A stretch of 57,758 nt of DNA from Negativicutes bacterium (GTDB lineage Bacteria; Bacillota; Negativicutes; Veillonellales; Veillonellaceae): the NCBI GenBank assembly GCA_009929605.1, contig SAAC01000006.1, positions 1 through 57,758 on the forward strand, read 5' to 3'. A program made the translations under genes and the position numbers. The stretch's first letter is position 1. Each line of letters starts with the position of its first letter. The notes beneath the pieces are model-generated. The model searched no databases. It was not told where the DNA came from and saw only the letters and a program-made list of their open reading frames with translations. Shown here in pieces: positions 29,747 through 38,500 of the stretch.

Positions 29747-30913
29747 ATGGACTATCAACAATATCTTTCCCACCGAGCACTCAATTTACCAGCCTCTGGC
29801 ATTCGTAAATTTTGGGAGCTTGCAATGGCTACAGAAAATGTAGTATCCCTAGCCATTGGCGAGCCAGACTACACGCCTCCACAAGCTGTGCTAGACGAAA
29901 TGAAGCATGCCCTTGATAATCAAGACACCCATTACACAAGCAATCACGGTTTACCTGAATTACGAACTGCTATCAGCGAATGGTATAACAAGCATTATCA
30001 TGTGAACTATGATATCAGTGAAATCATGTTGACCATTGGTGCCAGCGAAGGTATCGATTTAGCCCTCCGCGTTCTTCTTAACGATGGCGACGAGGTGCTC
30101 ATTCCCGATCCATCCTACGTAGCCTACAAAGGTGAGGTGCTATTAAATAATGGTGTACCTGTTATGGTGCCAACCTATTTGAAAGATGGTTTTGCCCTCA
30201 CCGTAGAGGAACTCGAAAAATATGTAACGCCTAACACAAAGGCACTACTCATGGGCTTCCCTTCCAACCCAACGGGCGCTATTCTATCAAAAGAACAACT
30301 ACAGGCTATTGCAGACTTCGCTATCAAACATGACATCATGGTCATCAGTGACGAAATTTATTCTGTACTCACCTATGATGCGGATCATCATAGCATTGCT
30401 GCCTTGCCGAATATGAAAGAACGAACAATTACATTAAATGGTTTCTCTAAAGCCTATGCCATGACTGGATTGCGCATCGGTTATCTATGTGCACCCAAAT
30501 TCATCATCGATATGTGTATCAAAATCCATCAATATAGTATTGTAGCGCCTGCTACACCAGTGCAACGAGCTGCCATCGTAGCCATTCGCGACTGTGATGA
30601 TAGTATCAAAGCCATGCGTGAAGAATACCACGGTCGCCGTGATTTAATCGTCACTGGCCTACAAGAAATGGGATTCACCGTAGCAGTGCCACAAGGCGCC
30701 TTCTATGTATATCCAGATATCTCTAGCACAGGACTCTCCGACGAAGAATTTGCTATTCAGTTACTACAAAGTAAAAAAGTAGCTGTTGTACCAGGATCTG
30801 CCTTTGGCGACTGTGGCAAAAATAAAATTCGTATATCTTATGCCTCATCTAGAGAAACAATACAAACAGCCCTCCGCCTCATGAAGGAATTTGTAGAAGA
30901 ACTCAAAAACTAA
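29747..30913 (+). CDS. Class I/II pyridoxal-phosphate aminotransferase
   Basis: The 388 residues are typical of fold-type I aminotransferases, subgroup I-gamma: N-terminal GEPDYTPP, central SNPTG (173-177), SDEIY (201-205) and the PLP lysine Lys235 in GFSKAYAMTGLRIGY. Substrate could be aspartate, aromatic amino acids or methionine-type keto acids; it cannot be decided by eye. A GAAAGGAAC site precedes the ATG. It is one of only two plus-strand genes, divergent from the RuBisCO-like operon, and shares a terminator with the convergent MetE-like gene. Confidence 0.9.
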   Translation: MDYQQYLSHRALNLPASGIRKFWELAMATENVVSLAIGEPDYTPPQAVLDEMKHALDNQDTHYTSNHGLPELRTAISEWYNKHYHVNYDISEIMLTIGASEGIDLALRVLLNDGDEVLIPDPSYVAYKGEVLLNNGVPVMVPTYLKDGFALTVEELEKYVTPNTKALLMGFPSNPTGAILSKEQLQAIADFAIKHDIMVISDEIYSVLTYDADHHSIAALPNMKERTITLNGFSKAYAMTGLRIGYLCAPKFIIDMCIKIHQYSIVAPATPVQRAAIVAIRDCDDSIKAMREEYHGRRDLIVTGLQEMGFTVAVPQGAFYVYPDISSTGLSDEEFAIQLLQSKKVAVVPGSAFGDCGKNKIRISYASSRETIQTALRLMKEFVEELKN

Positions 30914-30937
30914 TTGCCACACAAAAATTCACCTAAA

Positions 30938-30990
30938 TAAAAAAGCTAGAACCAACACAGTTTTGTGTATTTGGTTCTAGCTTTTTTGTT
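30938..30990. terminator. Bidirectional terminator between aminotransferase and MetE-like gene
   Basis: AAAAAAGCTAGAACCAA pairs with TTGGTTCTAGCTTTTTT, giving T-runs on both strands between two convergent genes. Confidence 0.92.
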
Positions 30991-31019
30991 GTTTTAGTCT
31001 TTAATAATCTAGCTTTGTA

Positions 31020-32132
31020 TTACCAGATTTTTTCAGCGTATTCTTTAATCATACGAATCTTAGCCCATTGTTCTTCTTCTGTGAGAAGATTACCTTCTTC
31101 TGTGGAGGCAAATCCACATTGTGGGCTCAAGCAAAGTTGTTCTTTTGGTACATACAACGCTGCCTCATTCACACGAGCCTCTATATCTTCAAATTTTTCA
31201 AGTTCAGGCAATTTGGAACTTACTAGACCAAGTACGACTTGTTGATCTTTGATGTGTGCCAATGGTTTGAACCCACCCGCGCGATCAGAGTCATATTCCA
31301 AGAAGAATCCATCGATATTACAACCACCGAACAAAACTTCTGCTACAGTTTCATAACCACCGGAGGAGAACCATGTGGAACGGAAATTACCGCGACAGAT
31401 ATGCATTGTAATCGTCATATCTTCTGGTTTCGCTTCTAGCGCAAGGTTAATCATATCCACATATTTTTGAGCGATTACATTTAAATCAAGACCACGTGCT
31501 GCGTAATCTTTGCGTTTTTCCAAATCGCAGAATTCGCCCCAAGATGTGTCATCTAATTGCAAGTAACGGCACCCAGCTGCATAGAATGCTTTAATAGCCT
31601 CTTGATAGGCCAATGCGATATCGCGGTACAAATCATCTTCGTTCGCATAACGTTCGATGGGTGTATAGTTTTCAGCGCGAACACAGCAAATCAAATGCAA
31701 CATGGAAGGAGATGGGATTGTCATTTTTGCTACAGTATCGCCAGCAACGCTTTTCAAGTATTCAAAATCCTTCACAAATGGATGGTCACCAAAACCGATT
31801 TTATCAGTGATTTCAATTGTGGCAGCTTTTGGTTGGTGCCCTTTGAAAGCTACGGACCACGCGTCTGCTTTCACATGTTCTACGCCTTGTAACAATTCAA
31901 GGAAATCTAAATGCCAGTAAGTACGACGGAACTCGCCATCTGTTACCGCTTGCAAACCATTGGCTTTTTCTTTTTCTACCAAGGCTTTAATTTCGCGATC
32001 CTCGATAGCGCGCAATTCCTCTGCCGTTAATGTACCGGCTTCAAAAGCACGACGTGCATCATGAATTGCTTGAGGACGCAAGAAACTACCTACTACATCA
32101 TGTCTAAATGGAATTCCAGTATATTTACTCAT
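31020..32132 (-). CDS. MetE C-terminal-domain-like protein (cobalamin-independent methyltransferase family)
   Basis: The 370 residues resemble the catalytic C-terminal barrel of cobalamin-independent methionine synthase, as in YxjG/YxjH proteins. Candidate zinc ligands are the His and Cys in MHICRGN, the Glu in FLEYDSDRAG and the late Cys in SPQCGFAS. There is no N-terminal folate domain, so the methyl donor may not be the usual triglutamyl folate. Start 32132 (MSKYTG) has AAGGAGATTGAAC upstream; a TTG two codons earlier is too close to it. No SAM riboswitch was seen upstream. Confidence 0.85.
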   Translation of the reverse strand: MSKYTGIPFRHDVVGSFLRPQAIHDARRAFEAGTLTAEELRAIEDREIKALVEKEKANGLQAVTDGEFRRTYWHLDFLELLQGVEHVKADAWSVAFKGHQPKAATIEITDKIGFGDHPFVKDFEYLKSVAGDTVAKMTIPSPSMLHLICCVRAENYTPIERYANEDDLYRDIALAYQEAIKAFYAAGCRYLQLDDTSWGEFCDLEKRKDYAARGLDLNVIAQKYVDMINLALEAKPEDMTITMHICRGNFRSTWFSSGGYETVAEVLFGGCNIDGFFLEYDSDRAGGFKPLAHIKDQQVVLGLVSSKLPELEKFEDIEARVNEAALYVPKEQLCLSPQCGFASTEEGNLLTEEEQWAKIRMIKEYAEKIW

Positions 32133-32269
32133 GTTCAATCTCCTTCAATAATATCACTCTATACTCTCAAGTCGTCTATTCCTACCCATCCTATGAAAGC
32201 TAGTTTGTCAGACCTATTATGTGACCAAAATCACTTATATCGATATCAGTCGATATTTTTTACTTACTC

Positions 32270-32298
32270 ATCATACCATTAGGGAAAAACTATAGCAA
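32270..32298 (-). promoter_or_regulatory. Promoter of the MetE-like gene
   Basis: TTGCTA (32293-32298) and TATGAT (32270-32275) are separated by 17 bases on the minus strand, 138 bases before the start codon. Confidence 0.6.
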
Positions 32299-32463
32299 AT
32301 AATTCGATATACATATTCCCTATAACAAAATCATAGCATTCCCTATATAGGAACGCATGTATTAATCACTATATTGCAGCAACCATTCTATGGTATACGC
32401 TATCACCATTCACCATATGTCATGCGCTAGGATTATACCAACAAATTTACGGCCTAATAACGC

Positions 32464-32502
32464 AAAAAGGATGTCACTCAAGAAATCAGTGACATCCTTT
32501 TC
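32464..32502 (-). terminator. Terminator after flavodoxin
   Basis: AAAAGGATGTCACT pairs with AGTGACATCCTTTT, ending in TTTTT on the minus strand, about 90 bases past the flavodoxin stop. Confidence 0.85.
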
Positions 32503-32593
32503 AGGAGAAAAATTTTGTTATAACTTATGCAACTATGCTTTCACCAAGAAAATAGCTAAGATCAGCATATAGTTATTCAGCAATCTATCAGAA

Positions 32594-33010
32594 TTAAGCG
32601 TTTGCTAGTTTTTCGCCTAATTCTTTACATTGTGCAAGACCGTCATCATCAGGAGTACCCATGATAGGTAATTTATCCACAACAATACCGCCAGCACCTT
32701 CGATACGAGGAGCCCAGTCATCTAACCAAGTACCACCCCAACCCCAAGAGCCGAAGATTACCGTTTGTTTACCACTCAATTTAGGTTCTAATTCAACATA
32801 GAATGGTTCAAATTCCATTTCTTCTAATTGTTCAGCACCCATGTCTGCACAACCAAGAGCGATTTTGTCGTACGCTGCTGCTTCATCAACGGAAATTTCA
32901 GAGACGGATTTCACTTCTACTTCTTGACCTGCTGCTTTGATGCCTTCAGCTACTGCTTGAGCCATTGCTTCTGTATTGCCTGTACCGGACCAATATACTA
33001 CACCAATCAT
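32594..33010 (-). CDS. Flavodoxin
   Basis: This 138-residue FMN electron carrier has the phosphate-binding loop WSGTGNTEAMA (8-18) after a beta strand, and the flavin-stacking region GSWGWGGTWLDDW (87-99). Short-chain flavodoxins replace ferredoxin under iron limitation. The ribosome site CTAGGAGG overlaps the TAG stop codon of the degraded DUF3793 gene upstream, so the two were once translationally coupled. Confidence 0.95.
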   Translation of the reverse strand: MIGVVYWSGTGNTEAMAQAVAEGIKAAGQEVEVKSVSEISVDEAAAYDKIALGCADMGAEQLEEMEFEPFYVELEPKLSGKQTVIFGSWGWGGTWLDDWAPRIEGAGGIVVDKLPIMGTPDDDGLAQCKELGEKLANA

Positions 33011-33020
33011 CTTGTACCTC

Positions 33021-33357
33021 CTAGGCCGTTCTTGCGACCAATGAACTAAACGTTTTTCCCAGTTTTAACTGTGTTTGACAATATTCCCGACATAATTTAT
33101 AAGACAGGAACGCGCGCTGTGCACCTACCGCATCGGTATTGACACTTTCTAAATACTAGAAGCAATCTCCGTTCTTTACAACGGCATAGTTCAAAAAAGA
33201 ACAAACCTAATGTATTGTATTGTTTATTATACTCAGTCAATACTACTTGGATTTGATCATTCATGTCCCGTGGAATGGATACCAAATTCGACAACTTAAT
33301 GCCTCGAATTGCCGGTGCACAATGAAATCCAATGATATGGTCAATTGAATTCATCAT
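33021..33357 (-). pseudogene. DUF3793-family remnant with internal deletion and frameshift
   Basis: The first part (33357 to about 33150) reads HCAPAIRGIKLSNLV ... RRLLLVFRK, resembling the start of DUF3793 proteins that are often encoded beside flavodoxin. The frame then ends in unrelated residues at 33097. In another frame the sequence continues NTDAVGAQRAFLSYKLCREYC ... LVARTA and stops at TAG 33021-33023, resembling the DUF3793 C-terminus. About 60-70 residues of the usual middle, including the E-I-G-x-F-L-G-Y-P segment, are missing. The family assignment is from memory of its motifs. Confidence 0.7.
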
Positions 33358-33580
33358 AGTTTTACCTGTCGCTTATAAAGGGAAAGTTAAGTAAGAATAC
33401 TCAGTAAATTGAGAAATATTCCTATAAACACAGTTTACGACTATTGAGAAATATTGTCAAGAATATTTGATAGTTTTTTTCAAAACATTCACATATTTAT
33501 ACCATAAATTTCTGTAAAGCAATCACACTCCCCTCCGCATTGTACATGCTATTATAGCGATACAATTGCTTATAAGTAGA

Positions 33581-33614
33581 AAAAGCACTACAGCCCATTC
33601 AGACCATAGTGCTT
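33581..33614 (-). terminator. Terminator after the secreted orphan gene
   Basis: AAGCACTA and TAGTGCTT pair around an 18-base loop, followed on the minus strand by TTTTTC, 17 bases past the stop at 33631. Confidence 0.75.
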
Positions 33615-33630
33615 ATCGAATTTTATCAAT

Positions 33631-34257
33631 CTATTTGGTTTTCAATTTCATTAACTCGCTAATACGTGGCCAAATTTTAGCATCGCTATTGGTATCAATA
33701 GCAATGATACGCACAGATAGACCCGCATAGCGATCATCAAACAATGTCACATGTAATTGCTCAGAGTAATAATTGCTATTGTGAGTTGTATTGATTTGGA
33801 ATGTACCAGCATAGGTATCGCCATTTTTAGTCAATGGAGATACTACCTTATAACGTTGTACAGTATTAATATCTGCTGTATTAATAGTATTGGCTAATTG
33901 AGCCAGCATAGCCTTTTTGTCACGAGTATTCAGATTTATACCCATTCGATTTAATGTTTGTTCGCCCAACACGACCTCAGCCACTACAGCATAATTCATT
34001 TCGTTTTCGTTTTTAATATTTAGTGTATATGTATTCGCATCTAAGGCACCAAGACTTCTGATATACTCCTTCACTGATGTAACTGCATCATTAGCAAATA
34101 GCGCCTTTGGATTGTTGTCATACATAGTTGCCCCTGTAGGCATTTTATTATATGTTACTGATGTTTGTGCAAGGCCCGCTAAGTTAGCAGCAAAACCTAC
34201 CGAACTGATAGCAGCAAAACAAGTGGCCATCAAGGATATTTTTATCAATCGTTTCAT
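33631..34257 (-). CDS. Secreted protein of unknown function
   Basis: I do not recognise this 208-residue protein. It begins with a Sec signal peptide: MKRLIKIS, a hydrophobic core, and a likely cleavage after SVGFA (about residue 23). There is no lipobox cysteine, so a soluble periplasmic or exported protein is expected. The mature part is hydrophilic and mixed alpha/beta in composition. Start 34257 has GTGGAGA upstream; the longer frame would put residues before the signal peptide. A large inverted repeat lies in its leader. Confidence 0.75.
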   Translation of the reverse strand: MKRLIKISLMATCFAAISSVGFAANLAGLAQTSVTYNKMPTGATMYDNNPKALFANDAVTSVKEYIRSLGALDANTYTLNIKNENEMNYAVVAEVVLGEQTLNRMGINLNTRDKKAMLAQLANTINTADINTVQRYKVVSPLTKNGDTYAGTFQINTTHNSNYYSEQLHVTLFDDRYAGLSVRIIAIDTNSDAKIWPRISELMKLKTK

Positions 34258-34273
34258 GTAAATCTCCACTAAT

Positions 34274-34355
34274 TTGATATATTGTGCCACAATTCACTTG
34301 CAGGCTCACCTATAGTACCTACAACACCAATAGTGACCATGGCACAATATATCAA
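34274..34355. repeat. 16-bp perfect inverted repeat with 50-base loop
   Basis: TTGATATATTGTGCCA (34274-34289) is the exact reverse complement of 34340-34355. It lies between the glnS terminator and the secreted orphan gene, ending 17 bases before that start codon. In the mRNA it would form a long stem just upstream of the ribosome site. Confidence 0.8.
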
Positions 34356-34364
34356 GTATATCTA

Positions 34365-34406
34365 AAAAAGTACGCTACAAGTCTAGATGATTCTAAACTT
34401 GTAGCG
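34365..34406 (-). terminator. Terminator of glnS
   Basis: CGCTACAAGT and ACTTGTAGCG pair around a 14-base loop and are followed on the minus strand by TAC and TTTTTT, nine bases past the glnS stop. Confidence 0.85.
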
Positions 34407-34414
34407 AATATGTA

Positions 34415-36106
34415 TTATTTCTTTTGTTGTTTAGCCCAGCTATCGCGAAGACCAACAATACGATTCACCACAATATGATCTGGTGTACTGTCTTTATCAG
34501 TCACATAGTAACCTTGACGCAAGAATTGGAAATGATCACCTGGTTTAGTTGTACCAAGGCAAGCCTCACCTTTACTATGCATCACTTGAAGAGATTCTGG
34601 GTTAAAATCACCAAGGAAATCTTTGCCATCACTATCTTCTTTTAGTAGATAATCATACAAACGAGCTTCTACATCTACTGCTGTAGAGGCCTCAACCCAA
34701 TGCAATGTCCCTTTTACCTTACGAGTGCAACCACTGCCACTCTTCGTTTCTGGATCATAGGTACAATGAATTTCAGTGATGTTACCAGCATCATCTTTTA
34801 CGATGCTTTGGCATGTTACAAAGTAAGCACCTTTTAATCGTACTTCTTTACCTGGTGCCAAACGGAAGAATTTTTTAATTGGCTCTTCCATAAAGTCATT
34901 ACGTTCAATGTAGATTTCACGACCGAATGCAACTTCACGGCTACCCATTTCTTCGTTTTCTGGGTTGTTTTCCACTGTTACCATTTCGATTTGGCCTTCT
35001 GGATAGTTATCAATAATAACTTTCACAGGGTCGATAACAACCATTGGACGAGGAGCCTTGAGCTTCAAATCCTCACGGATACAGAATTCAAGAAGTGCCA
35101 CATCAACAGTGCTATCAGCCTTAGCTACACCGATGCGTTCACAGAAATCGCGGATCGCTGCTGGCGTATAACCACGACGGCGCAAACCGGAAATCGTTGG
35201 CATACGAGGATCATCCCAACCTGCTACGAGATTCGCTTCAACTAGGGCACGTAGTTTACGTTTACTCATAACCATATTGGTCACATTCAAACGAGCAAAC
35301 TCGATTTGGCGAGGTTTTTCAGAATCTGCCCAATCCTCAAGCACCCAGTTATACAATGGGCGATGCACTTCGAATTCCAATGTACATACAGAATGTGTAA
35401 TACGTTCAATAGCATCTTCGATAGGGTGCGCAAAATCGTACATTGGATAAATTTTCCATGCACTACCAGTTCTATGATGATCAGCGTTTACAATACGATA
35501 TAACACAGGGTCACGCATCACAATATTAGGGTCTGCCATGTCAATTTTTGCACGCAACACCTTTTCACCATCCGCGTATACACCGTTTTTCATTTCTTCA
35601 AAGAGTTTCAAGTTTTCTTCTACAGAACGATCACGGAAAGGACTATTCGTACCAGGTGTGGAAAAATCACCACGAGTTTGACGAATTTGTTCTGCCGTTT
35701 GGTCATCTACGTAAGCCTTGCCTTTTTGGATCAACACTTTCGCATAGTCATACATTTGATCAAAGTAGTCGGATGCATATAGCTCTGTACCATTCCATTG
35801 GAATCCTAACCATTCTACATCTTCTTTAATGGAATTTACATATTCCACGTCTTCTTTTTCAGGGTTTGTATCATCAAAACGAAGATTTGTTAAGCCCTTA
35901 TAGGCTTGACCCAATCCAAAGTTTAGGCAAATAGATTTCGCATGACCAATGTGCAAATATCCATTAGGTTCTGGTGGAAAACGAGTGTGTACACGTCCAC
36001 CGTATACACCTTCTTCGTTATCTTTATTAATTTCTGCTTCGATAAAGTTAACAGCAACTACTTCTTCCGCAGTTTCTGTGGCTAGATTTTCATTTACTTC
36101 AGACAT
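34415..36106 (-). CDS. glnS: Glutamine--tRNA ligase
   Basis: GlnS charges tRNA-Gln directly. The 563-residue class Ib enzyme has [14 protein letters not shown] (about 46-59, HIGH motif) and VMSKRKL as the KMSKS equivalent, plus the beta-barrel anticodon-binding C-terminal half. GlnRS is less common in Firmicutes than the Glu-tRNA amidation route, but the FDDTNPEKE motif and length fit GlnRS well. The AGGAGAA site precedes the ATG. Confidence 0.93.
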   Translation of the reverse strand: MSEVNENLATETAEEVVAVNFIEAEINKDNEEGVYGGRVHTRFPPEPNGYLHIGHAKSICLNFGLGQAYKGLTNLRFDDTNPEKEDVEYVNSIKEDVEWLGFQWNGTELYASDYFDQMYDYAKVLIQKGKAYVDDQTAEQIRQTRGDFSTPGTNSPFRDRSVEENLKLFEEMKNGVYADGEKVLRAKIDMADPNIVMRDPVLYRIVNADHHRTGSAWKIYPMYDFAHPIEDAIERITHSVCTLEFEVHRPLYNWVLEDWADSEKPRQIEFARLNVTNMVMSKRKLRALVEANLVAGWDDPRMPTISGLRRRGYTPAAIRDFCERIGVAKADSTVDVALLEFCIREDLKLKAPRPMVVIDPVKVIIDNYPEGQIEMVTVENNPENEEMGSREVAFGREIYIERNDFMEEPIKKFFRLAPGKEVRLKGAYFVTCQSIVKDDAGNITEIHCTYDPETKSGSGCTRKVKGTLHWVEASTAVDVEARLYDYLLKEDSDGKDFLGDFNPESLQVMHSKGEACLGTTKPGDHFQFLRQGYYVTDKDSTPDHIVVNRIVGLRDSWAKQQKK

Positions 36107-36216
36107 TCATTTCTCCTAATTATTATACTATCAGCCGCATCATAATGATGGGCATAGTAATATCATCTACAATAGCATATAACTACTATATGAACCTTAT
36201 TTTAGTAATTAAAAGA

Positions 36217-37200
36217 CTATTCTTTATAGTTAACTTCTTCGTTTACGCACGCTGGCAATGGTTTCTGATTAACGCCAGCAATGATATTGTCCGCCGTTAA
36301 AATGCACATTTCATAGCGTGTGCGGTCCGTATAGGATCCAATATGTGGCACAATGAGGGCTTTGCCAGTTTTTAGCAATGGATGATCTGCTGGGAATGGC
36401 TCTGGATCTGTCACATCCAATGCAGCATAATCAATCTCACCATTGTTCAACGCATCTACAAGTGCATCGGTATCCACAATTTTGCCACGACCAACATTGA
36501 CGAACAATGCATCACTTTTCATTTTCTTGAAAAATTCGGCATCACACATATGATATGTTTCATCTGTGAGAGGTGCCATAACGCATACAACGTCACTCAA
36601 GGCCAATAACTCATCAAGACTTTTATAGGTAGTCATGTATAAATTATCATCATTGCGCGGATGACGGTTGTTATATAACACAGTCATACCGAATGCACGA
36701 GCACGACGAGAAATAGAAACGCCAATGCCACCCATGCCAATAATGCCCAATGTACGACGGCTCAAATCCTTACCTACCACACAACCAGTCGGTTGTTTAG
36801 GCCATTGACCATCTGTAACAAAATTCATGTTCTCATAAATGCGACGACTCGCCGAAGCAATCAATGTAAAAGCTAGCTCAGCCACTGTTTCATTGAGTAC
36901 ACCTGGTGTATTACCAAAGGGAATACCTGCGGCTGTTAATTCATCTACTTTTACATTATCATAGCCTACGGATGATTGAGCCACTACTTTAAGATTAGGC
37001 GCATCTTTTACTAAATCACCATCGATATCTAAAGGACGTACGCTCCACAAGCCATCGGCTTCACGTAACCATTCTTTTAATGTCTCACGAGGCATTGTTC
37101 TTTCTTCCGTCCACTGACGAATCTCTACTTGTTCTGCCAAGTAGGCTAATGCATCTTCACGAGCCTTGCCATTGACAACCACAACTGGTTTCTTTCCCAT
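36217..37200 (-). CDS. D-isomer-specific 2-hydroxyacid dehydrogenase
   Basis: The enzyme would reduce 2-keto acids (glyoxylate, hydroxypyruvate or similar) with NAD(P)H. The 327 residues have the nucleotide motif GMGGIGVSISRRA near residue 155, followed by NNRHPR, whose basic residues suggest NADPH. The catalytic Arg (NVGRGKIVD), Glu (DPEPFP) and His (VPHIGS) are all present. The start follows AGGAGGAGCT. It is divergent from the FAH-family hydrolase, which may act on a related keto acid. Confidence 0.9.
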   Translation of the reverse strand: MGKKPVVVVNGKAREDALAYLAEQVEIRQWTEERTMPRETLKEWLREADGLWSVRPLDIDGDLVKDAPNLKVVAQSSVGYDNVKVDELTAAGIPFGNTPGVLNETVAELAFTLIASASRRIYENMNFVTDGQWPKQPTGCVVGKDLSRRTLGIIGMGGIGVSISRRARAFGMTVLYNNRHPRNDDNLYMTTYKSLDELLALSDVVCVMAPLTDETYHMCDAEFFKKMKSDALFVNVGRGKIVDTDALVDALNNGEIDYAALDVTDPEPFPADHPLLKTGKALIVPHIGSYTDRTRYEMCILTADNIIAGVNQKPLPACVNEEVNYKE

Positions 37201-37463
37201 AGCTCCTCCTTTTCTCGGCTGTCCGAGCCTTCACAGTTTGAAAATCTCTTGGCCTACCGATGTATCCAGCAGTGCAACCCAAATATATATTTCATATAGA
37301 TATTTCTATGATTTTGTGTCAAATTTTATTATATAAGAAAACAGATAATTTTTCTACTCATATCATGATATAATAGTAGCAACACTCAATATAATTATGA
37401 GTTACTTTAATAGCGAGGAACGCAAATATTTAATATACATTTACCTATCATGGGGAGGTACTT

Positions 37464-38357
37464 ATGAAAATTGCTGCTTTTACAACTAAAGATGGACTCC
37501 AATCTTGGGGCGTTATTAACGACGAAAACCAAACTATACTCTGTGCTGCCGATTTAGAGGAAATGTATTTCACATTCTTACCTGAAACTATCGATGAATT
37601 AATTGAGCAAGGTAATGAAGGTGTATTAGCACTAGCCTCTGCTTTGGAAAAACACAAAGAGGATCCTATCGCTGAACCATATGAATTATCCGAGGTTGTT
37701 TTAACTAAACCCGCAAATGTACAACGTAACGTTATGTGCATCGGCCTCAACTACGATGAACACATCAAAGAGTTCACTCGCGACAAAAAAGAAGCGGAAA
37801 ATGAATTACCTATCTTCTTCACAAAACGACCTAACTCTGTTATCGGACCGAATGAACACATCCAATTGCATACACATGCAACAAGTATGGTGGATTATGA
37901 AGGTGAACTCGCCATCATCATCGGAAAACGTGGCGCTAATATTTCAGAATCCGAAGCATGGGATTATGTATTCGGTTATACCATCCTAAACGATGTATCC
38001 GCCCGTGATTTACAACGTAATCATATCCAATGGTTCCTCGGTAAAAGTCTAGATACATTCTGTCCAATGGGCCCTTACATTTTATTAGGGGACAAACAAG
38101 AAAAACAATTTACCTTAAAAACATTTGTGAATGGTGAATTACGTCAATCAGGGGATACTCATGATTTCATCCATCCTATTCCGGAACTCATCGCTACATT
38201 AAGCCGTGGCATGACATTAGAACCAGGCGATATTATAGCTACGGGCACACCATCTGGGGTTGGTAAAGGTTTTAATCCTCCGCGCTATTTAAAATCTGGT
38301 GATGAAGTGTCCATTACCATTTCTGATATCGGTACATTAACAAATCCAGTACGTTAA
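37464..38357 (+). CDS. Fumarylacetoacetate hydrolase family protein
   Basis: The 297 residues carry the FAH-family metal-binding and catalytic pattern: GLNYDEHIKEF, VDYEGELAIIIGK with the metal glutamates, and DVSARDLQ, ending in GTPSGVG and GDEVSITISDIGTLTNPV. The family cleaves C-C bonds of acylpyruvates or decarboxylates oxaloacetate-like acids with Mg2+ or Mn2+; the substrate here is not determined. A GGGGAGG site precedes the ATG. It is the second plus-strand gene and lies 263 bases from the divergent hydroxyacid dehydrogenase. Confidence 0.88.
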   Translation: MKIAAFTTKDGLQSWGVINDENQTILCAADLEEMYFTFLPETIDELIEQGNEGVLALASALEKHKEDPIAEPYELSEVVLTKPANVQRNVMCIGLNYDEHIKEFTRDKKEAENELPIFFTKRPNSVIGPNEHIQLHTHATSMVDYEGELAIIIGKRGANISESEAWDYVFGYTILNDVSARDLQRNHIQWFLGKSLDTFCPMGPYILLGDKQEKQFTLKTFVNGELRQSGDTHDFIHPIPELIATLSRGMTLEPGDIIATGTPSGVGKGFNPPRYLKSGDEVSITISDIGTLTNPVR

Positions 38358-38400
38358 TATAACCTCTGGCATAGATACGCTATACCTACAACTTCATAGT

Positions 38401-38435
38401 AATAATATAATGTATTAGTAATCCATTATATTATT
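38401..38435. repeat. 12-bp AT-rich perfect inverted repeat
   Basis: AATAATATAATG (38401-38412) is mirrored by CATTATATTATT (38424-38435), and TATTAGTAATC is repeated directly across it. It lies just upstream of the shared terminator. Confidence 0.6.
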
Positions 38436-38453
38436 AGTAATCACATCACACAA

Positions 38454-38495
38454 CAAAAGCAGTGCGAAGAGAGTCATCTAAGCACTGCTTTTTTG
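38454..38495. terminator. Bidirectional terminator between FAH hydrolase and esterase remnant
   Basis: AAAAGCAGTGC and GCACTGCTTTT form a stem between convergent genes, with T- or A-runs on both sides. Confidence 0.88.
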
Positions 38496-38500
38496 TATTA

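Larger units (their letters stand above)
32139..32593. other. 455-base intergenic region before the MetE-like gene
   Basis: No gene is seen. It contains the flavodoxin terminator (32464-32502), the MetE-like promoter (32270-32298), and two TATAGGGAAT direct repeats on the minus strand upstream of the -35 box (about 32308-32360). A leader of about 130 bases follows the promoter, with no riboswitch I can recognise. Confidence 0.6.

Noticed and set aside
32139..32270. SAM riboswitch upstream of the MetE-like gene
   Set aside because: The conserved core elements of S-box and SAM-II classes are not visible on the minus strand.
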